A DNA stretch of 41,464 nt from contig DMDA01000047.1 in assembly GCA_003451595.1 (NCBI GenBank), positions 1 through 41,464 of the forward strand, given 5' to 3'. Positions within the stretch are counted from its first letter, which is position 1. Every line of letters starts with the position of its first letter. The position numbers and the translations under genes are program-made. Source of the stretch: Chloroflexota bacterium. Its GTDB lineage: Bacteria > Chloroflexota > Anaerolineae > Caldilineales > Caldilineaceae. This document shows, piece by piece, positions 8,314 through 16,405 of the stretch. The notes beneath the pieces are model-generated. The model saw only the letters and a program-made list of their open reading frames with translations, ran no database searches and was not told the DNA's origin.

Positions 8314-8933
8314 GGTCGGGGTTGGCGACGGCGCAGTGTGGGTGGAATGGCAAGGTCGGCGCGATGGCGGAAGAGCAGCAGCGCCACATTGCCCGCCCAG
8401 ATCGTCAGCAAGATTGGCGTGGGCGGCTGCAGGTGCAGAAAGTCCAGCGCCGTCGGCGTCACCAGCAGATAGAGCAAGATCACCAGGTTAGCAGAGAGCA
8501 CCGCCCACCCGTTGGCGCCGACCAGCTTCGTGAAAGCAAGCAGGCTGAAACCGCCAATCGTCGGTATTGCCCAGAGCGTGAGCGCGATCCACATGCCCAG
8601 CGTAGTGGCCACTGCCTTGCCGCCGTGAAAGCGCAGCAGCGGCGAGAAGGCATGTCCGTAGACCGGCGCTAGCGCCACCGGCACAAGTCGCCAGTCTGCA
8701 ATGCCGACAACATAGTAGGCCAGGCTAATGGGCAGCGCTGCCTTGAGCGTGTCGAGCGCCAGCGCCAGCGCTGCCCAGCCGCGTCCGCCTGCGCGCAGCA
8801 CATTGGTTGCGCCAGGGTTGGCGTCGCCGAATTGGGTGATGTCCTTTTTGAGGGCAAGGCGACCGATCCACACGGAGAACGGCAGGGCGCCAGCCGCAAA
8901 ACCGATCGCTGTCCATACAAGCATGTCAAGCAT
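8310..8933 (-). CDS. PlsY-type acyltransferase paralogue inside the carotenoid operon
   Basis: A 207-residue integral membrane protein of the PlsY family, which moves an acyl group from acyl-phosphate to glycerol-3-phosphate. Motif 1 is present (GDANPGATNVLR, 36-47), as is motif 2 (GH at 93-94 and the FHGGKAVAT segment at 102-110). The third motif, normally a serine-rich loop, is replaced by GANGWAVLSAN (139-149). The gene sits between cruF (2-nt gap) and the glycosyltransferase (4-nt overlap), so its expression is tied to carotenoid synthesis. It could be the general PlsY of the cell. The inferred alternative is that it acylates the carotenoid glycoside. Confidence 0.85.
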   Translation of the reverse strand: MLDMLVWTAIGFAAGALPFSVWIGRLALKKDITQFGDANPGATNVLRAGGRGWAALALALDTLKAALPISLAYYVVGIADWRLVPVALAPVYGHAFSPLLRFHGGKAVATTLGMWIALTLWAIPTIGGFSLLAFTKLVGANGWAVLSANLVILLYLLVTPTALDFLHLQPPTPILLTIWAGNVALLLFRHRADLAIPPTLRRRQPRP

Positions 8934-8935
8934 TG

Positions 8936-9748
8936 TCAGTTACAAGCCCGGCTACTCAACCAGCTGCTCCTGAGACGCATCAGGGCAGCGGTCAGCATCA
9001 CGCCCATTCCTAGAAATCCAAACAGCGCCGGACCCGGCATCTGCCAGAACAAGGATAGACCAACACTTTGCAGAAACCAAACCGCCGTGTAGATGATGAG
9101 CAGCGGCGCCAAAGGTGGACGCGGTGGCTGCGTCAGCCAGGAAAGCAGCATAGACGCCAGCAGCCAGCCTGCAAAATTGACCAGCGGGATGCCGAAATAG
9201 AGGCCAGGCGTCTCCCACACCCAGTAGCCCCACGTCACCATCTGCGGGTCGAGAAAGAGATCCCACGCGGTAAAGGCCAGCCCGCTGAGCAGGAGAAAGC
9301 GCCAGCCGCGCACGGCGCCAGTGATGGCGTAGGCGATTGCCCACGCTGGCGGCAGCATCATCAGCCAGGCCAGCGGGATGACGGCAGGCACGCCGCCGAT
9401 CAGCGGCGCCAGCGCATCGGTGTAGTGATAGGCGCCGAAGGGAATCCCTGTGGTGCTGCCAATGCGTTCGATCAACCAGGCGAGCGGGATGACGACGGCA
9501 GTAATGCGCAGCACTGTGCGCCCTCCCCATGCTCGATAGCAGATCGTCAGCACCGCCGCGACTTGCAAGAGCACGCCAGCGATGACGCCGTAGTGCAGCA
9601 CGCTATCGCCCACCACCCAGCGCAGGATTGGGATCGAGATCATGGTGAGCAGCCACGCTGCAACCAGGAATGTGGCCGGCTGTAGGAGGCGGCGCGGCTG
9701 AATGTGTGCAGTCAACTGCTGCAATGTGCTTTGCATGGTCGTTGTCAT
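8936..9748 (-). CDS. cruF: CruF-type carotenoid 1',2'-hydratase (DUF422)
   Basis: A 270-residue polytopic membrane protein, about seven hydrophobic spans, of the carotenoid biosynthesis family PF04240. Members characterised in Synechococcus and Deinococcus hydrate the psi end of gamma-carotene-type carotenoids to give a 1'-hydroxyl. The family signatures are present: GIPFGAYHYTD (about 99-109), WDLFLDPQMVTWGYW (about 158-172) and GIPLVNFAGW (about 182-191). It lies second in the operon, 4-nt overlapping the esterase and 2 nt before the PlsY-like gene. The pairing with a GT2 glycosyltransferase agrees with the CruF-CruG pathway. Confidence 0.88.
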   Translation of the reverse strand: MTTTMQSTLQQLTAHIQPRRLLQPATFLVAAWLLTMISIPILRWVVGDSVLHYGVIAGVLLQVAAVLTICYRAWGGRTVLRITAVVIPLAWLIERIGSTTGIPFGAYHYTDALAPLIGGVPAVIPLAWLMMLPPAWAIAYAITGAVRGWRFLLLSGLAFTAWDLFLDPQMVTWGYWVWETPGLYFGIPLVNFAGWLLASMLLSWLTQPPRPPLAPLLIIYTAVWFLQSVGLSLFWQMPGPALFGFLGMGVMLTAALMRLRSSWLSSRACN

Positions 9749-10629
9749 TGGGCGTACTCGTGAAGTTGTGGTCGGCCAGTGGACATCCAGTGCGTCGCTG
9801 CGATCTGGGCGATGAACGCATGGAGCATCGTGGCAACGATCGGCCAGTCCGGCGCCATGCCGCGCACCAGATCGTGTTCGCCGTCGATTTCAAGGTAGCC
9901 GGCCAGGTTGGGCAGACGTTGCGCCAGGCGCTGCGTCAGGCGCGGCTTGACTAATGGATCGCGACGTCCCTGGAAAATCAGCACCGGCGCACGCACGGCG
10001 CTGGCAGCCGCATAGCCTGCCTGGCCGGCGCGGCGCACTTGACCCAGCGCCCGCGTCGGCAATGTCAATTGGCGAATGCCGGCCTGCACAACCGGGTCAT
10101 CGAGGTTGGCGTCAGGCAAGAAGTGGCGCAACTCGGTGCGCAGGCGCGCATCGGTGAAATCGGCGCGGGCAAAGGGACGAATGTGTGGGAAGGCGCGCTC
10201 AGCCACCGGGAAGAGTCCTTCCAGCCAGCTATCGACGCGCCAAAAGGGCGCAAAGAGCACGACGCCTTCCACCGGGTGCACCGCCGCCGCTCGCAGCGCC
10301 AATGCGCCGCCAAAGGAGTTGCCCGCGATGACAATGCACGCGTATTGTTGCCGTAACTCCGCCAGTGCTGTGTCGATAGCAGCGTTCCAATCTGTGTGCG
10401 CCTTGTCACCCAGGGTGGGGAGTTCCGCGCCAAAGCCAGGCAGCAGCAACCCGCGCACACTCCAACCCGCATCGGCAAAGATGCGGCCCACCGGGCGCAT
10501 CTCGGCGGGTGTGCCAGGGAAGCCATGCACCAACAGCACAGCGTGCGGCCCGTGGCGCCACTCAAAGGCTGCATGTTCCGGTGAGCGGTAGGCGCCTAAT
10601 TGAAAATCTTGTGGCAAATTGACGACCAT
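9745..10629 (-). CDS. Alpha/beta hydrolase (carboxylesterase-like), first gene of the carotenoid operon
   Basis: A 294-residue soluble alpha/beta hydrolase of the carboxylesterase/monoacylglycerol-lipase type. The oxyanion HGFPG loop is at 35-39, the nucleophile elbow GNSFGG gives S105, the acid is D224 in GRRDPLV, and the base is H252 in DGEHDLV. No signal peptide is visible. Its stop overlaps the cruF start as ATGA, so it is translationally coupled to carotenoid genes. An ester-forming or ester-cleaving role on acylated carotenoid glycosides is possible but is inference. No Shine-Dalgarno precedes the ATG; a CATAAT box ends 8 nt upstream of it. Confidence 0.82.
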   Translation of the reverse strand: MVVNLPQDFQLGAYRSPEHAAFEWRHGPHAVLLVHGFPGTPAEMRPVGRIFADAGWSVRGLLLPGFGAELPTLGDKAHTDWNAAIDTALAELRQQYACIVIAGNSFGGALALRAAAVHPVEGVVLFAPFWRVDSWLEGLFPVAERAFPHIRPFARADFTDARLRTELRHFLPDANLDDPVVQAGIRQLTLPTRALGQVRRAGQAGYAAASAVRAPVLIFQGRRDPLVKPRLTQRLAQRLPNLAGYLEIDGEHDLVRGMAPDWPIVATMLHAFIAQIAATHWMSTGRPQLHEYAQ

Positions 10630-10637
10630 GTTGACTG

Positions 10638-10643
10638 ATTATG
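10638..10643 (-). promoter_or_regulatory. Candidate -10 box of the carotenoid operon
   Basis: On the minus strand CATAAT (10643-10638) lies 8 nt before the operon's first ATG, with no convincing -35 and no ribosome-binding site. It would produce a leaderless or 1-2-nt-leader mRNA. The evidence is weak. Confidence 0.3.
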
Positions 10644-10714
10644 CACATTTTGCGGATGAATACCGTGAGACTATTTACGAAGCGGGCAGGTTTTCTGCGC
10701 TGGACGTTGCGCGC

Positions 10715-10720
10715 TATAAT
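10715..10720 (+). promoter_or_regulatory. Candidate -10 box upstream of the M29 aminopeptidase
   Basis: A consensus TATAAT lies in the divergent intergenic region, about 140 nt upstream of the aminopeptidase ATG. The -35 region (around 10691-10697, TTTTCTG) is poor. Confidence 0.4.
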
Positions 10721-10859
10721 CGTAGTCTGACCTCCAGGTTGGCCGTCTTTCTGACCGGGAATTCCAGAGCTTCCAGCTAAAGCGACAGACATAACTTTGG
10801 CGCAACTCGATAAGGTGCGCAATACGCCCACATCATCAAGAGAAAGGGTTACTGATACA

Positions 10860-12125
10860 ATGAGTGAATCGACTGTGAATACGCGCAGTTATGCTGAATT
10901 GCTGATCCGCACAGGCGTCAATCTTCAGCCCGGTCAGAAGTTGCTTGTGCGCGCTGAGCTGGGGCATGCCGCATTTGTCCGCGAGGTCGTGGCGACGGCG
11001 TACACCGCCGGCGCCGGCTATGTACATGTTGAGTGGGTGGATGCACCCACGTTGGCGGCGACGTTGAACCATGCGAATGTCGAGCAGTTGGACTACCCGG
11101 CCTTCGAAGTTGCGCGCTTTCGCCAGCTTGTCGATGAAGGTTGGGCGCGCCTCAGCCTGGTCGGTGACGAGTTCCCAGAGGCGTTGGCAGCCGTCGCCCC
11201 CGATGCGTTGCGCACCTGGACGATCAAACGCGCTCGGGCGGTAAAATTTTACACGCAGGCGATGATGGCAAATCAGATGCAGTGGTGCGTCGCCGGGGTG
11301 CCGACCCCGGCATGGGCGCAGCAGGTCTTTCCCGGCAAGCCGGCCGAGGAGGCCGTTGCTGCGTTGTGGACGACGATTCTGCGCATGGTGCGCGCTGACC
11401 AGCCCGACCCGGCGGCGGCGTGGGCCGCGCTCAACCGCCAGTTGACCGGCGTCGCCGCGTTCCTGCAGCGTAATCAGGTGCACACGCTCCACTTCGTCGA
11501 TCCGACGCCTGGCCCCGATGGCAAGCCCGCCACCGATCTGGTGGTTGGCCTAGCAGAGCGGGCGCGCTGGGTGGGTGGCGCTTCGGTCACACCAGGCGGC
11601 GTCTGGTTCCAGCCCAATATGCCGACTGAGGAGGTCTTCACCACGCCGCACAATGAGCGCACACACGGCTACGTACGCACGTCGCGTCCAACCTTCCCGA
11701 TGCAGCGCGAAGTGCGAGACGCTTGGTTCCGCTTCGAGGTAGGCGCAGTTGTGGAGTATACAGCCGCTGTAGGGCAGGATGTGCTGGAGCAGTTTTTTGC
11801 CATCGACGGCGCACGGCGGCTGGGCGAGGTCTCGTTGGTCGACGCTGGTTCACCGATCTTTCAGAGTGGATTGATCTTCTACGAGATTCTCTTCGACGAA
11901 AACGCCGCCTGTCATATCGCCTTTGGCGAGGCATATCCAGAATGTATCGAGGGCGGCGGCGCCTTGAGTCGCGAGGAACTGGCGGCGCTCGGCGCAAACT
12001 TTGCTGATACGCATGTGGATTTCATGATCGGCACGGCCACGATGAATGTAACCGGCCAGTGCGCCGACGGGCGTGAAGTGGCGATTATGCGCAACGGACG
12101 CTTCGATGCTGCGGTGCTGGCATGA
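10860..12125 (+). CDS. M29-family metallo-aminopeptidase (AmpS/PepS-like)
   Basis: A 421-residue cytosolic aminopeptidase of peptidase family M29, which removes N-terminal residues using two metal ions. The family's metal-ligand segments are all visible: PTEEVFTTP (E257/E258), LGE (E323), CHIAFGEAYP (H352) and HVDFMIG (H385, D387). An in-frame extension to 10797 exists. The ATG at 10860 is preferred because AAGAGAAAGGG lies about 11 nt upstream and because family members start near the SYAELLIRTGVNLQPGQ segment. It overlaps the GNAT gene by ATGA, so the two are translationally coupled. Confidence 0.93.
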   Translation: MSESTVNTRSYAELLIRTGVNLQPGQKLLVRAELGHAAFVREVVATAYTAGAGYVHVEWVDAPTLAATLNHANVEQLDYPAFEVARFRQLVDEGWARLSLVGDEFPEALAAVAPDALRTWTIKRARAVKFYTQAMMANQMQWCVAGVPTPAWAQQVFPGKPAEEAVAALWTTILRMVRADQPDPAAAWAALNRQLTGVAAFLQRNQVHTLHFVDPTPGPDGKPATDLVVGLAERARWVGGASVTPGGVWFQPNMPTEEVFTTPHNERTHGYVRTSRPTFPMQREVRDAWFRFEVGAVVEYTAAVGQDVLEQFFAIDGARRLGEVSLVDAGSPIFQSGLIFYEILFDENAACHIAFGEAYPECIEGGGALSREELAALGANFADTHVDFMIGTATMNVTGQCADGREVAIMRNGRFDAAVLA

Positions 12126-12700
12126 TCGACCTGCCCGATGTTGACGTACATATGATCCGCCCAACGCTGGATGGCCTGCTTGCCTGGCCGCTGCCGACAG
12201 GCTACACGGTGCGACCCTATCGTGCGGGCGACATCGAGACATGGGTGGCTCTACATCGCGATGCCGAGCCTTATTTCGAGGTGAGCCGCGAGCACTTCAT
12301 GACGACTTTTGGCGCTCACCTGGCTGCATTACCGGATCGTATGTTTTTTGTACATAGCGCAGATGGTGAGGATGTGGGTACGGTCACCGCCTGGTGGCAG
12401 GATGACTGGCAGGGGCGCGGCGCGTGGGGGCAGATTCATTGGGTGGTCGTGGCGCGGGCGCATCAACGCCGGGGACTGGCCAAGCCGATGACTATGCTGG
12501 CGCTACGGCGTCTTGCCCGAGATCACAGTCGCGCCATGCTGAGCACAAACTTGCGCCGTCTCTGGGCGCTCAAGAGCTACCTAGATTGTGGTTTCACGCC
12601 CGATCCGGTGGAGCGCACGCAGCCAGCTGTCGTGGAGGGTTGGCGCGCAGTGCAACAGACTTTACAGCATCCGTTGTTGGCGCAGTGGTTGAACGACTGA
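12122..12700 (+). CDS. GNAT-family N-acetyltransferase
   Basis: A 192-residue acyl-CoA-dependent N-acetyltransferase. The fold is recognisable from the N-terminal YTVRPYRAGDIETWVAL strand-helix and from motif A, the central IHWVVVARAHQRRGLAKPM segment. In that segment QRRGLA is the pyrophosphate-binding loop. The acceptor is unknown. The start codon overlaps the aminopeptidase stop (ATGA), suggesting co-translation. The ABC transporter gene follows after about a dozen bases on the same strand, so the four genes 10860-14500 may be one transcript. Confidence 0.82.
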   Translation: MIDLPDVDVHMIRPTLDGLLAWPLPTGYTVRPYRAGDIETWVALHRDAEPYFEVSREHFMTTFGAHLAALPDRMFFVHSADGEDVGTVTAWWQDDWQGRGAWGQIHWVVVARAHQRRGLAKPMTMLALRRLARDHSRAMLSTNLRRLWALKSYLDCGFTPDPVERTQPAVVEGWRAVQQTLQHPLLAQWLND

Positions 12701-12712
12701 GATGTGGGCAAG

Positions 12713-13678
12713 ATGGGTGCTACCTCGACGACTGTGATCGTAACCGAAGGACTGACACGCAGCTTTGGCAGCCAGGTCGCGGTCGATGCCTTGACGGTGA
12801 CCATCGAGGCTGGCGAAGTCTTTGGCTTTCTGGGGCACAACGGCGCCGGCAAGACCACCACCGTGCGAATGCTCAACGGCGTCTTGGCGCCGACGGCGGG
12901 CCGTGTACGCGTCTTTGGGCTTGATCCCACCACCGACGGCCATCGCATTCGCGCCCGCACCGGCGTCCTCACCGAGACGCCGGCCCTCGACAGCCGTCTG
13001 ACTGCGCGTATGACGCTGTTGCACTTTGCTGAAATTTACGGTGTTCCGCCGCGCGAACGCACTCGCCGCGTCGATGAATTGCTGGCGCTGTTCGAGCTGG
13101 AAAAACGCGCCGACAGCAAAGTAGGCGGTTTCAGCAAGGGCATGCGACAGCGATTGGCGCTGGCGCGCACGCTGATTCACGACCCTGAAATCATCTTCTT
13201 GGACGAACCGACTTCCGGCCTCGACCCGGTGGCGATCCGCGATGTGCATCACACGATCGAACAGCTGACCCATCGCGGGCGCACGGTCTTCCTATGTACA
13301 CACAACCTGGCCGAGGCGGAACGGCTCTGCGATCGCGTGGCTGTACTGGCGCACGGTCGGGTGCTTGCCATCGGCACGACGCAGGAACTTGGCAGCCGCC
13401 TGAATCGCGGCCATCGCATCAGCCTGGAGATTGAGGCGCAAGACATCGCGCGTGCGGTCAAGCTCTTTGCAGCGACGCCGCCGGTGAGCCTGGCCGAAGC
13501 GGTCACGGACCGTACTGCGGTGCGTAATGGCAGCGCAACCATCGTCTTGCACGGGGTCAGTCGCAGCGAAGTTCCTGCGATGATCCAGACTGCCATCCAG
13601 CATGATCTCAAGCTCTATCGCGTCCAGCCCGAAGAGCCGTCGTTGGAGGATGTCTATTTTGCGTTGCAGGAGTTGTAG
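12713..13678 (+). CDS. ABC transporter ATP-binding protein (ABC-2/NatA type)
   Basis: A 321-residue ATPase subunit of an ABC-2-type exporter. Walker A is GHNGAGKT (41-48), the signature loop is GGFSKGMRQR (138-147), Walker B is IIFLDE (160-165), and the switch histidine is H197. At the position where the Q-loop glutamine is expected the sequence reads VLTETPAL, so the usual Q seems replaced. The C-terminal about 80 residues resemble the extension of CcmA/NatA-like ATPases (DUF4162). An in-frame GTG at 12704 is an alternative start; neither start has a strong ribosome-binding site. It pairs with the permease 3 nt downstream. The substrate is unknown. Confidence 0.92.
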   Translation: MGATSTTVIVTEGLTRSFGSQVAVDALTVTIEAGEVFGFLGHNGAGKTTTVRMLNGVLAPTAGRVRVFGLDPTTDGHRIRARTGVLTETPALDSRLTARMTLLHFAEIYGVPPRERTRRVDELLALFELEKRADSKVGGFSKGMRQRLALARTLIHDPEIIFLDEPTSGLDPVAIRDVHHTIEQLTHRGRTVFLCTHNLAEAERLCDRVAVLAHGRVLAIGTTQELGSRLNRGHRISLEIEAQDIARAVKLFAATPPVSLAEAVTDRTAVRNGSATIVLHGVSRSEVPAMIQTAIQHDLKLYRVQPEEPSLEDVYFALQEL

Positions 13679-13681
13679 CCG

Positions 13682-14500
13682 ATGAACTGGGGCGCAGTCT
13701 GGGCGATTGCCCGCAAGGATGCAATGGTGGCGCTGCGCACGCGCGCGGTCGTGCTGCCGCTGATCATCGTGCCGCTGGTGCTAATGGTCGGCGTGCCGGT
13801 GTTAGTCGGTCTGATCTCCGGCATGGCGACGCGGCTTGACGTGCCTTCCTCGGATATGACGGAGCTGGCGCAATCGCTGCCCGCCGGCTTTGGCGAGCAA
13901 TATGCCGGCCTGAGCGAAGTGCAAGCCGGCTACATCTACTTTATCCTCTATCTCTTTGCGCCGATGTATCTCGTGTTGCCGCTCATGGCTTCCTCTGTCG
14001 TAGCAGCGGATAGTTTTGCCGGCGAGAAGGAGCGCAAGACGCTGGAAGCGCTCGTCTACACGCCCACCACCGATCGCGAGTTGTTGCTGGCAAAAATCCT
14101 GGGTGGCTGGATCCCTGGCTCGCTGGTTGGGTTGGTCGGCTTTATCATCTACGCAATTGTGGCTGATATCATGACGTTCTACGTTGCCGGGCGCATTGTT
14201 CTGCCCAATCCACTCTGGCTGCTGTTGGCTTTCTGGGTGGGACCGGCGGCGGCGGCGCTCGGATTGGGCGTCACCGTCATCGCTTCGTCGCGCGTGAACA
14301 CCTTCCAGGAAGCCTACCAGATCGGCAGTCTGGTGGTCTTGCCGGTGGTGTTGCTCGTCGTTGGGCAGGCGGCCGGCACGTTCATTCTGTCTGATTGGCT
14401 GGTGGCGTTGATGGGGCTGGTGTTATGGGCGCTCAACCTGGTGATTTTCGCCATTGCCGCCGCCACGTTTCGGCGGACAGCGCTCATGGCGCGTTTATAG
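13682..14500 (+). CDS. ABC-2 type transporter permease
   Basis: A 272-residue membrane protein with about six spans. The first runs from about residue 22 to 47, followed by an extracytoplasmic loop, and the others start at about residue 83. The cytosolic DSFAGEKERKTLEALVYTP segment followed by DRELLLAKIL (about 109-136) is the hallmark of NatB/ABC2 exporters and contacts the ATPase. It directly follows the ATPase gene. The pair probably exports a lipid, ion or drug; the sequence does not say which. Confidence 0.9.
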   Translation: MNWGAVWAIARKDAMVALRTRAVVLPLIIVPLVLMVGVPVLVGLISGMATRLDVPSSDMTELAQSLPAGFGEQYAGLSEVQAGYIYFILYLFAPMYLVLPLMASSVVAADSFAGEKERKTLEALVYTPTTDRELLLAKILGGWIPGSLVGLVGFIIYAIVADIMTFYVAGRIVLPNPLWLLLAFWVGPAAAALGLGVTVIASSRVNTFQEAYQIGSLVVLPVVLLVVGQAAGTFILSDWLVALMGLVLWALNLVIFAIAAATFRRTALMARL

Positions 14501-14539
14501 ACTGGCGCCGTCATGTCTGCGCAACAGGAGGTTGGCAAG

Positions 14540-15481
14540 ATGCATGATCCATTTGCACCGTGGCTGGAGCACGGTGAAGTTGTGATCCTCGATGGGGCGC
14601 TGGCGACTGAGCTGGAGCGTCGGGGCGCCGATCTGAGCGATGCACTCTGGTCGGCGCGACTGCTGATCGACGCACCGGAGCTGATCCGCGCCGTGCATCT
14701 CGACTATCTGCGCGCCGGCGCCGACGTGTTGATCACCGCCAGCTATCAGGCCAGTCGCGAGGGCTTTCGTCGGCGTGGCCTCAACGAAGCTCAGGTCGCC
14801 ACATTGTTCCGCCTGAGCGTACAACTGGCGGCCGAAGCAATCGAGGAGTATTGGGCCGACTTTCCGGCGCAGCACAAGCCGCGCCGTCCGCTCATCGCTG
14901 CTTCGATTGGCCCCTATGGCGCGTATCTCGCTGACGGCTCCGAATATCGCGGCGACTATGGCCTGAGCGTCGAGGCGTTGATGGCGTGGCACCGTCCACG
15001 CATGCAAGTGTTAGCGCAGACTGAGGCTGACCTCTTTGCCTGCGAGACGATCCCTTGCCTGGCGGAAGCAGAAGCCTTGACGCGCCTCTTGACAGAGTTT
15101 CCGCATATGCCGGCATGGCTCTCCTTCAGTTGCCGCGATGACGCCTCGCTTTCCTCCGGTGAACCGATGGTGGATGCGGCGCGGCTGGCTGGCGCTGCTG
15201 ACCAGATCGTGGCGGTTGGGGTCAATTGCACGCCCCCTCGCTATGTGGAGGCGCTCCTGAGCGAAGCGCGGCGCGGCACGAACAAGCCGTTGCTTTGCTA
15301 CCCCAACAGCGGTGAACGGTGGGATGCAGCAGCCCGCTGCTGGGTGGAAGGCACAGGCGTCACCGACTTTGCCGAGCCAGCGCGGCGCTGGCGCGCCGCT
15401 GGCGCCCAGCTGATCGGCGGCTGTTGCCGCACGACGCCCGCTGACATCGCCACGATCGCCCACGCTCTGCGCAGCCTGTAA
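14540..15481 (+). CDS. Homocysteine S-methyltransferase (MmuM-like)
   Basis: A 313-residue zinc enzyme that transfers a methyl group (S-methylmethionine or AdoMet in characterised MmuM/YagD) to homocysteine to make methionine. The zinc ligands are C230 in GVNCTPP and C295/C296 in GGCCRTTP. The N-terminal LDGALATELERRG and the ETIPCLAEA segment are family signatures. An upstream ATG at 14513 is in frame. The 14540 ATG is selected because AGGAGG (14526-14531) stands 8 nt before it. The AGGAGG falls inside the longer reading frame. The gene follows the ABC permease with a 39-nt gap. Confidence 0.93.
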   Translation: MHDPFAPWLEHGEVVILDGALATELERRGADLSDALWSARLLIDAPELIRAVHLDYLRAGADVLITASYQASREGFRRRGLNEAQVATLFRLSVQLAAEAIEEYWADFPAQHKPRRPLIAASIGPYGAYLADGSEYRGDYGLSVEALMAWHRPRMQVLAQTEADLFACETIPCLAEAEALTRLLTEFPHMPAWLSFSCRDDASLSSGEPMVDAARLAGAADQIVAVGVNCTPPRYVEALLSEARRGTNKPLLCYPNSGERWDAAARCWVEGTGVTDFAEPARRWRAAGAQLIGGCCRTTPADIATIAHALRSL

Positions 15482-15562
15482 CCATTCCACGCTTCCTGCA
15501 TCAAAGTGGATAGACAGATGCTAACGGGTTGATTACAAATGGAAAGCATGAGGAATACAACA

Positions 15563-16276
15563 ATGGCGATTCTAAACGATGACATCAAACAGCAGGTGCG
15601 CGAAGTGTTGAGTGATCTGAACGCGCCCGTCAAGCTGGTTGTCTTTACCCAGGGTGAGGGTGGCGCAATCGAATGCCAGATGTGCGCCGAAACGCGCGCC
15701 CTGATCGAAGAGGTGGCGGCGCTGTCGGACAAAGTAAGCGTCGAGGTGCGCGACTTCGTCAAGGACAGTGAAGTGGCGGAAGCCTACGGGATTGACAAGA
15801 TTCCTGCCGTCGCCGTGGTGCGTGAAGGCGATGAACCGGCCGACTTCGGCATTCGCCTCTTCGGTATCCCTTCCGGCTATGAATTTGGCACACTGATTGA
15901 GGACATTCGTCTTGCCAGCAGCGGCAATCCGGAGCTGAGCGAGAAGACGCTGGCGCAGTTGGCGCAGTTGACCAGCCCAGTGCAAATCCAGGTCTTTGTT
16001 ACACCGACCTGCCCGTATTGCCCGCGCGCGGTGTTGCTGGCGCACCGCCTGGCCATGGCAAGCAATCTAATCACCGCCGCGATGGTCGAGGCGACCGAGT
16101 TTCCGCATCTGGCCAACCGCTACCAGGTCTACGGTGTCCCTCGCACGGTCATCAACGACGTGATCCACATCGAAGGCGCCGTGCCTGAAACGATGCTGAT
16201 CTCCAAGCTGATGAATGTCAAGGATGATGCCTTCATGCAGCAGGCGCGTCTCCGCTGGGAAGCAAATCTGAACTGA
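15563..16276 (+). CDS. Protein disulfide oxidoreductase, two thioredoxin-fold domains (PDO)
   Basis: A 237-residue cytosolic glutaredoxin-like protein disulfide oxidoreductase. Two thioredoxin folds are in tandem, each with a CXXC: C38-Q-M-C41 and C150-P-Y-C153. Each domain also has its cis-proline (P81 in DKIPAV, P193 in YGVPRT). Such two-domain PDOs, first described in Pyrococcus and Aquifex, are typical of thermophiles, where they form and isomerise intracellular disulfides. The start at 15563 is preferred over 15539 because TGAGGAA (15549-15555) lies 7 nt upstream. A 13-bp inverted repeat follows the stop codon. Confidence 0.92.
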   Translation: MAILNDDIKQQVREVLSDLNAPVKLVVFTQGEGGAIECQMCAETRALIEEVAALSDKVSVEVRDFVKDSEVAEAYGIDKIPAVAVVREGDEPADFGIRLFGIPSGYEFGTLIEDIRLASSGNPELSEKTLAQLAQLTSPVQIQVFVTPTCPYCPRAVLLAHRLAMASNLITAAMVEATEFPHLANRYQVYGVPRTVINDVIHIEGAVPETMLISKLMNVKDDAFMQQARLRWEANLN

Positions 16277-16290
16277 GGCAAAAGGCTTCT

Positions 16291-16343
16291 GTCAGGCGTC
16301 ACTCGTCAAGCGCAAACAGTGCGTGCAACCAGTGACGCCTGAC
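16291..16343. repeat. 13-bp perfect inverted repeat between pdo and the sigma factor
   Basis: GTCAGGCGTCACT (16291-16303) and AGTGACGCCTGAC (16331-16343) form a perfect 13-bp stem with a 27-nt loop, 14 nt after the pdo stop. There is no T tract, so it is not a standard intrinsic terminator. It may be a Rho-associated 3' end, an mRNA-stabilising hairpin or a protein-binding site. Confidence 0.7.
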
Positions 16344-16367
16344 GCGTGATGTTCACCGCCGCACGCA

Positions 16368-16398
16368 TTGCGCATTACGCCTCGCTCGCTGCTATAAT
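16368..16398 (+). promoter_or_regulatory. Candidate promoter of the ECF sigma operon, leaderless
   Basis: An extended -10 TGcTATAAT (hexamer 16393-16398) ends 7 nt before the chosen ATG (16406). A TTGCGC at 16368-16373 could be a -35 with a long 19-nt spacer. No Shine-Dalgarno precedes the ATG, so a leaderless transcript is likely. Confidence 0.5.
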
Positions 16399-16405
16399 CT
16401 GGCGC

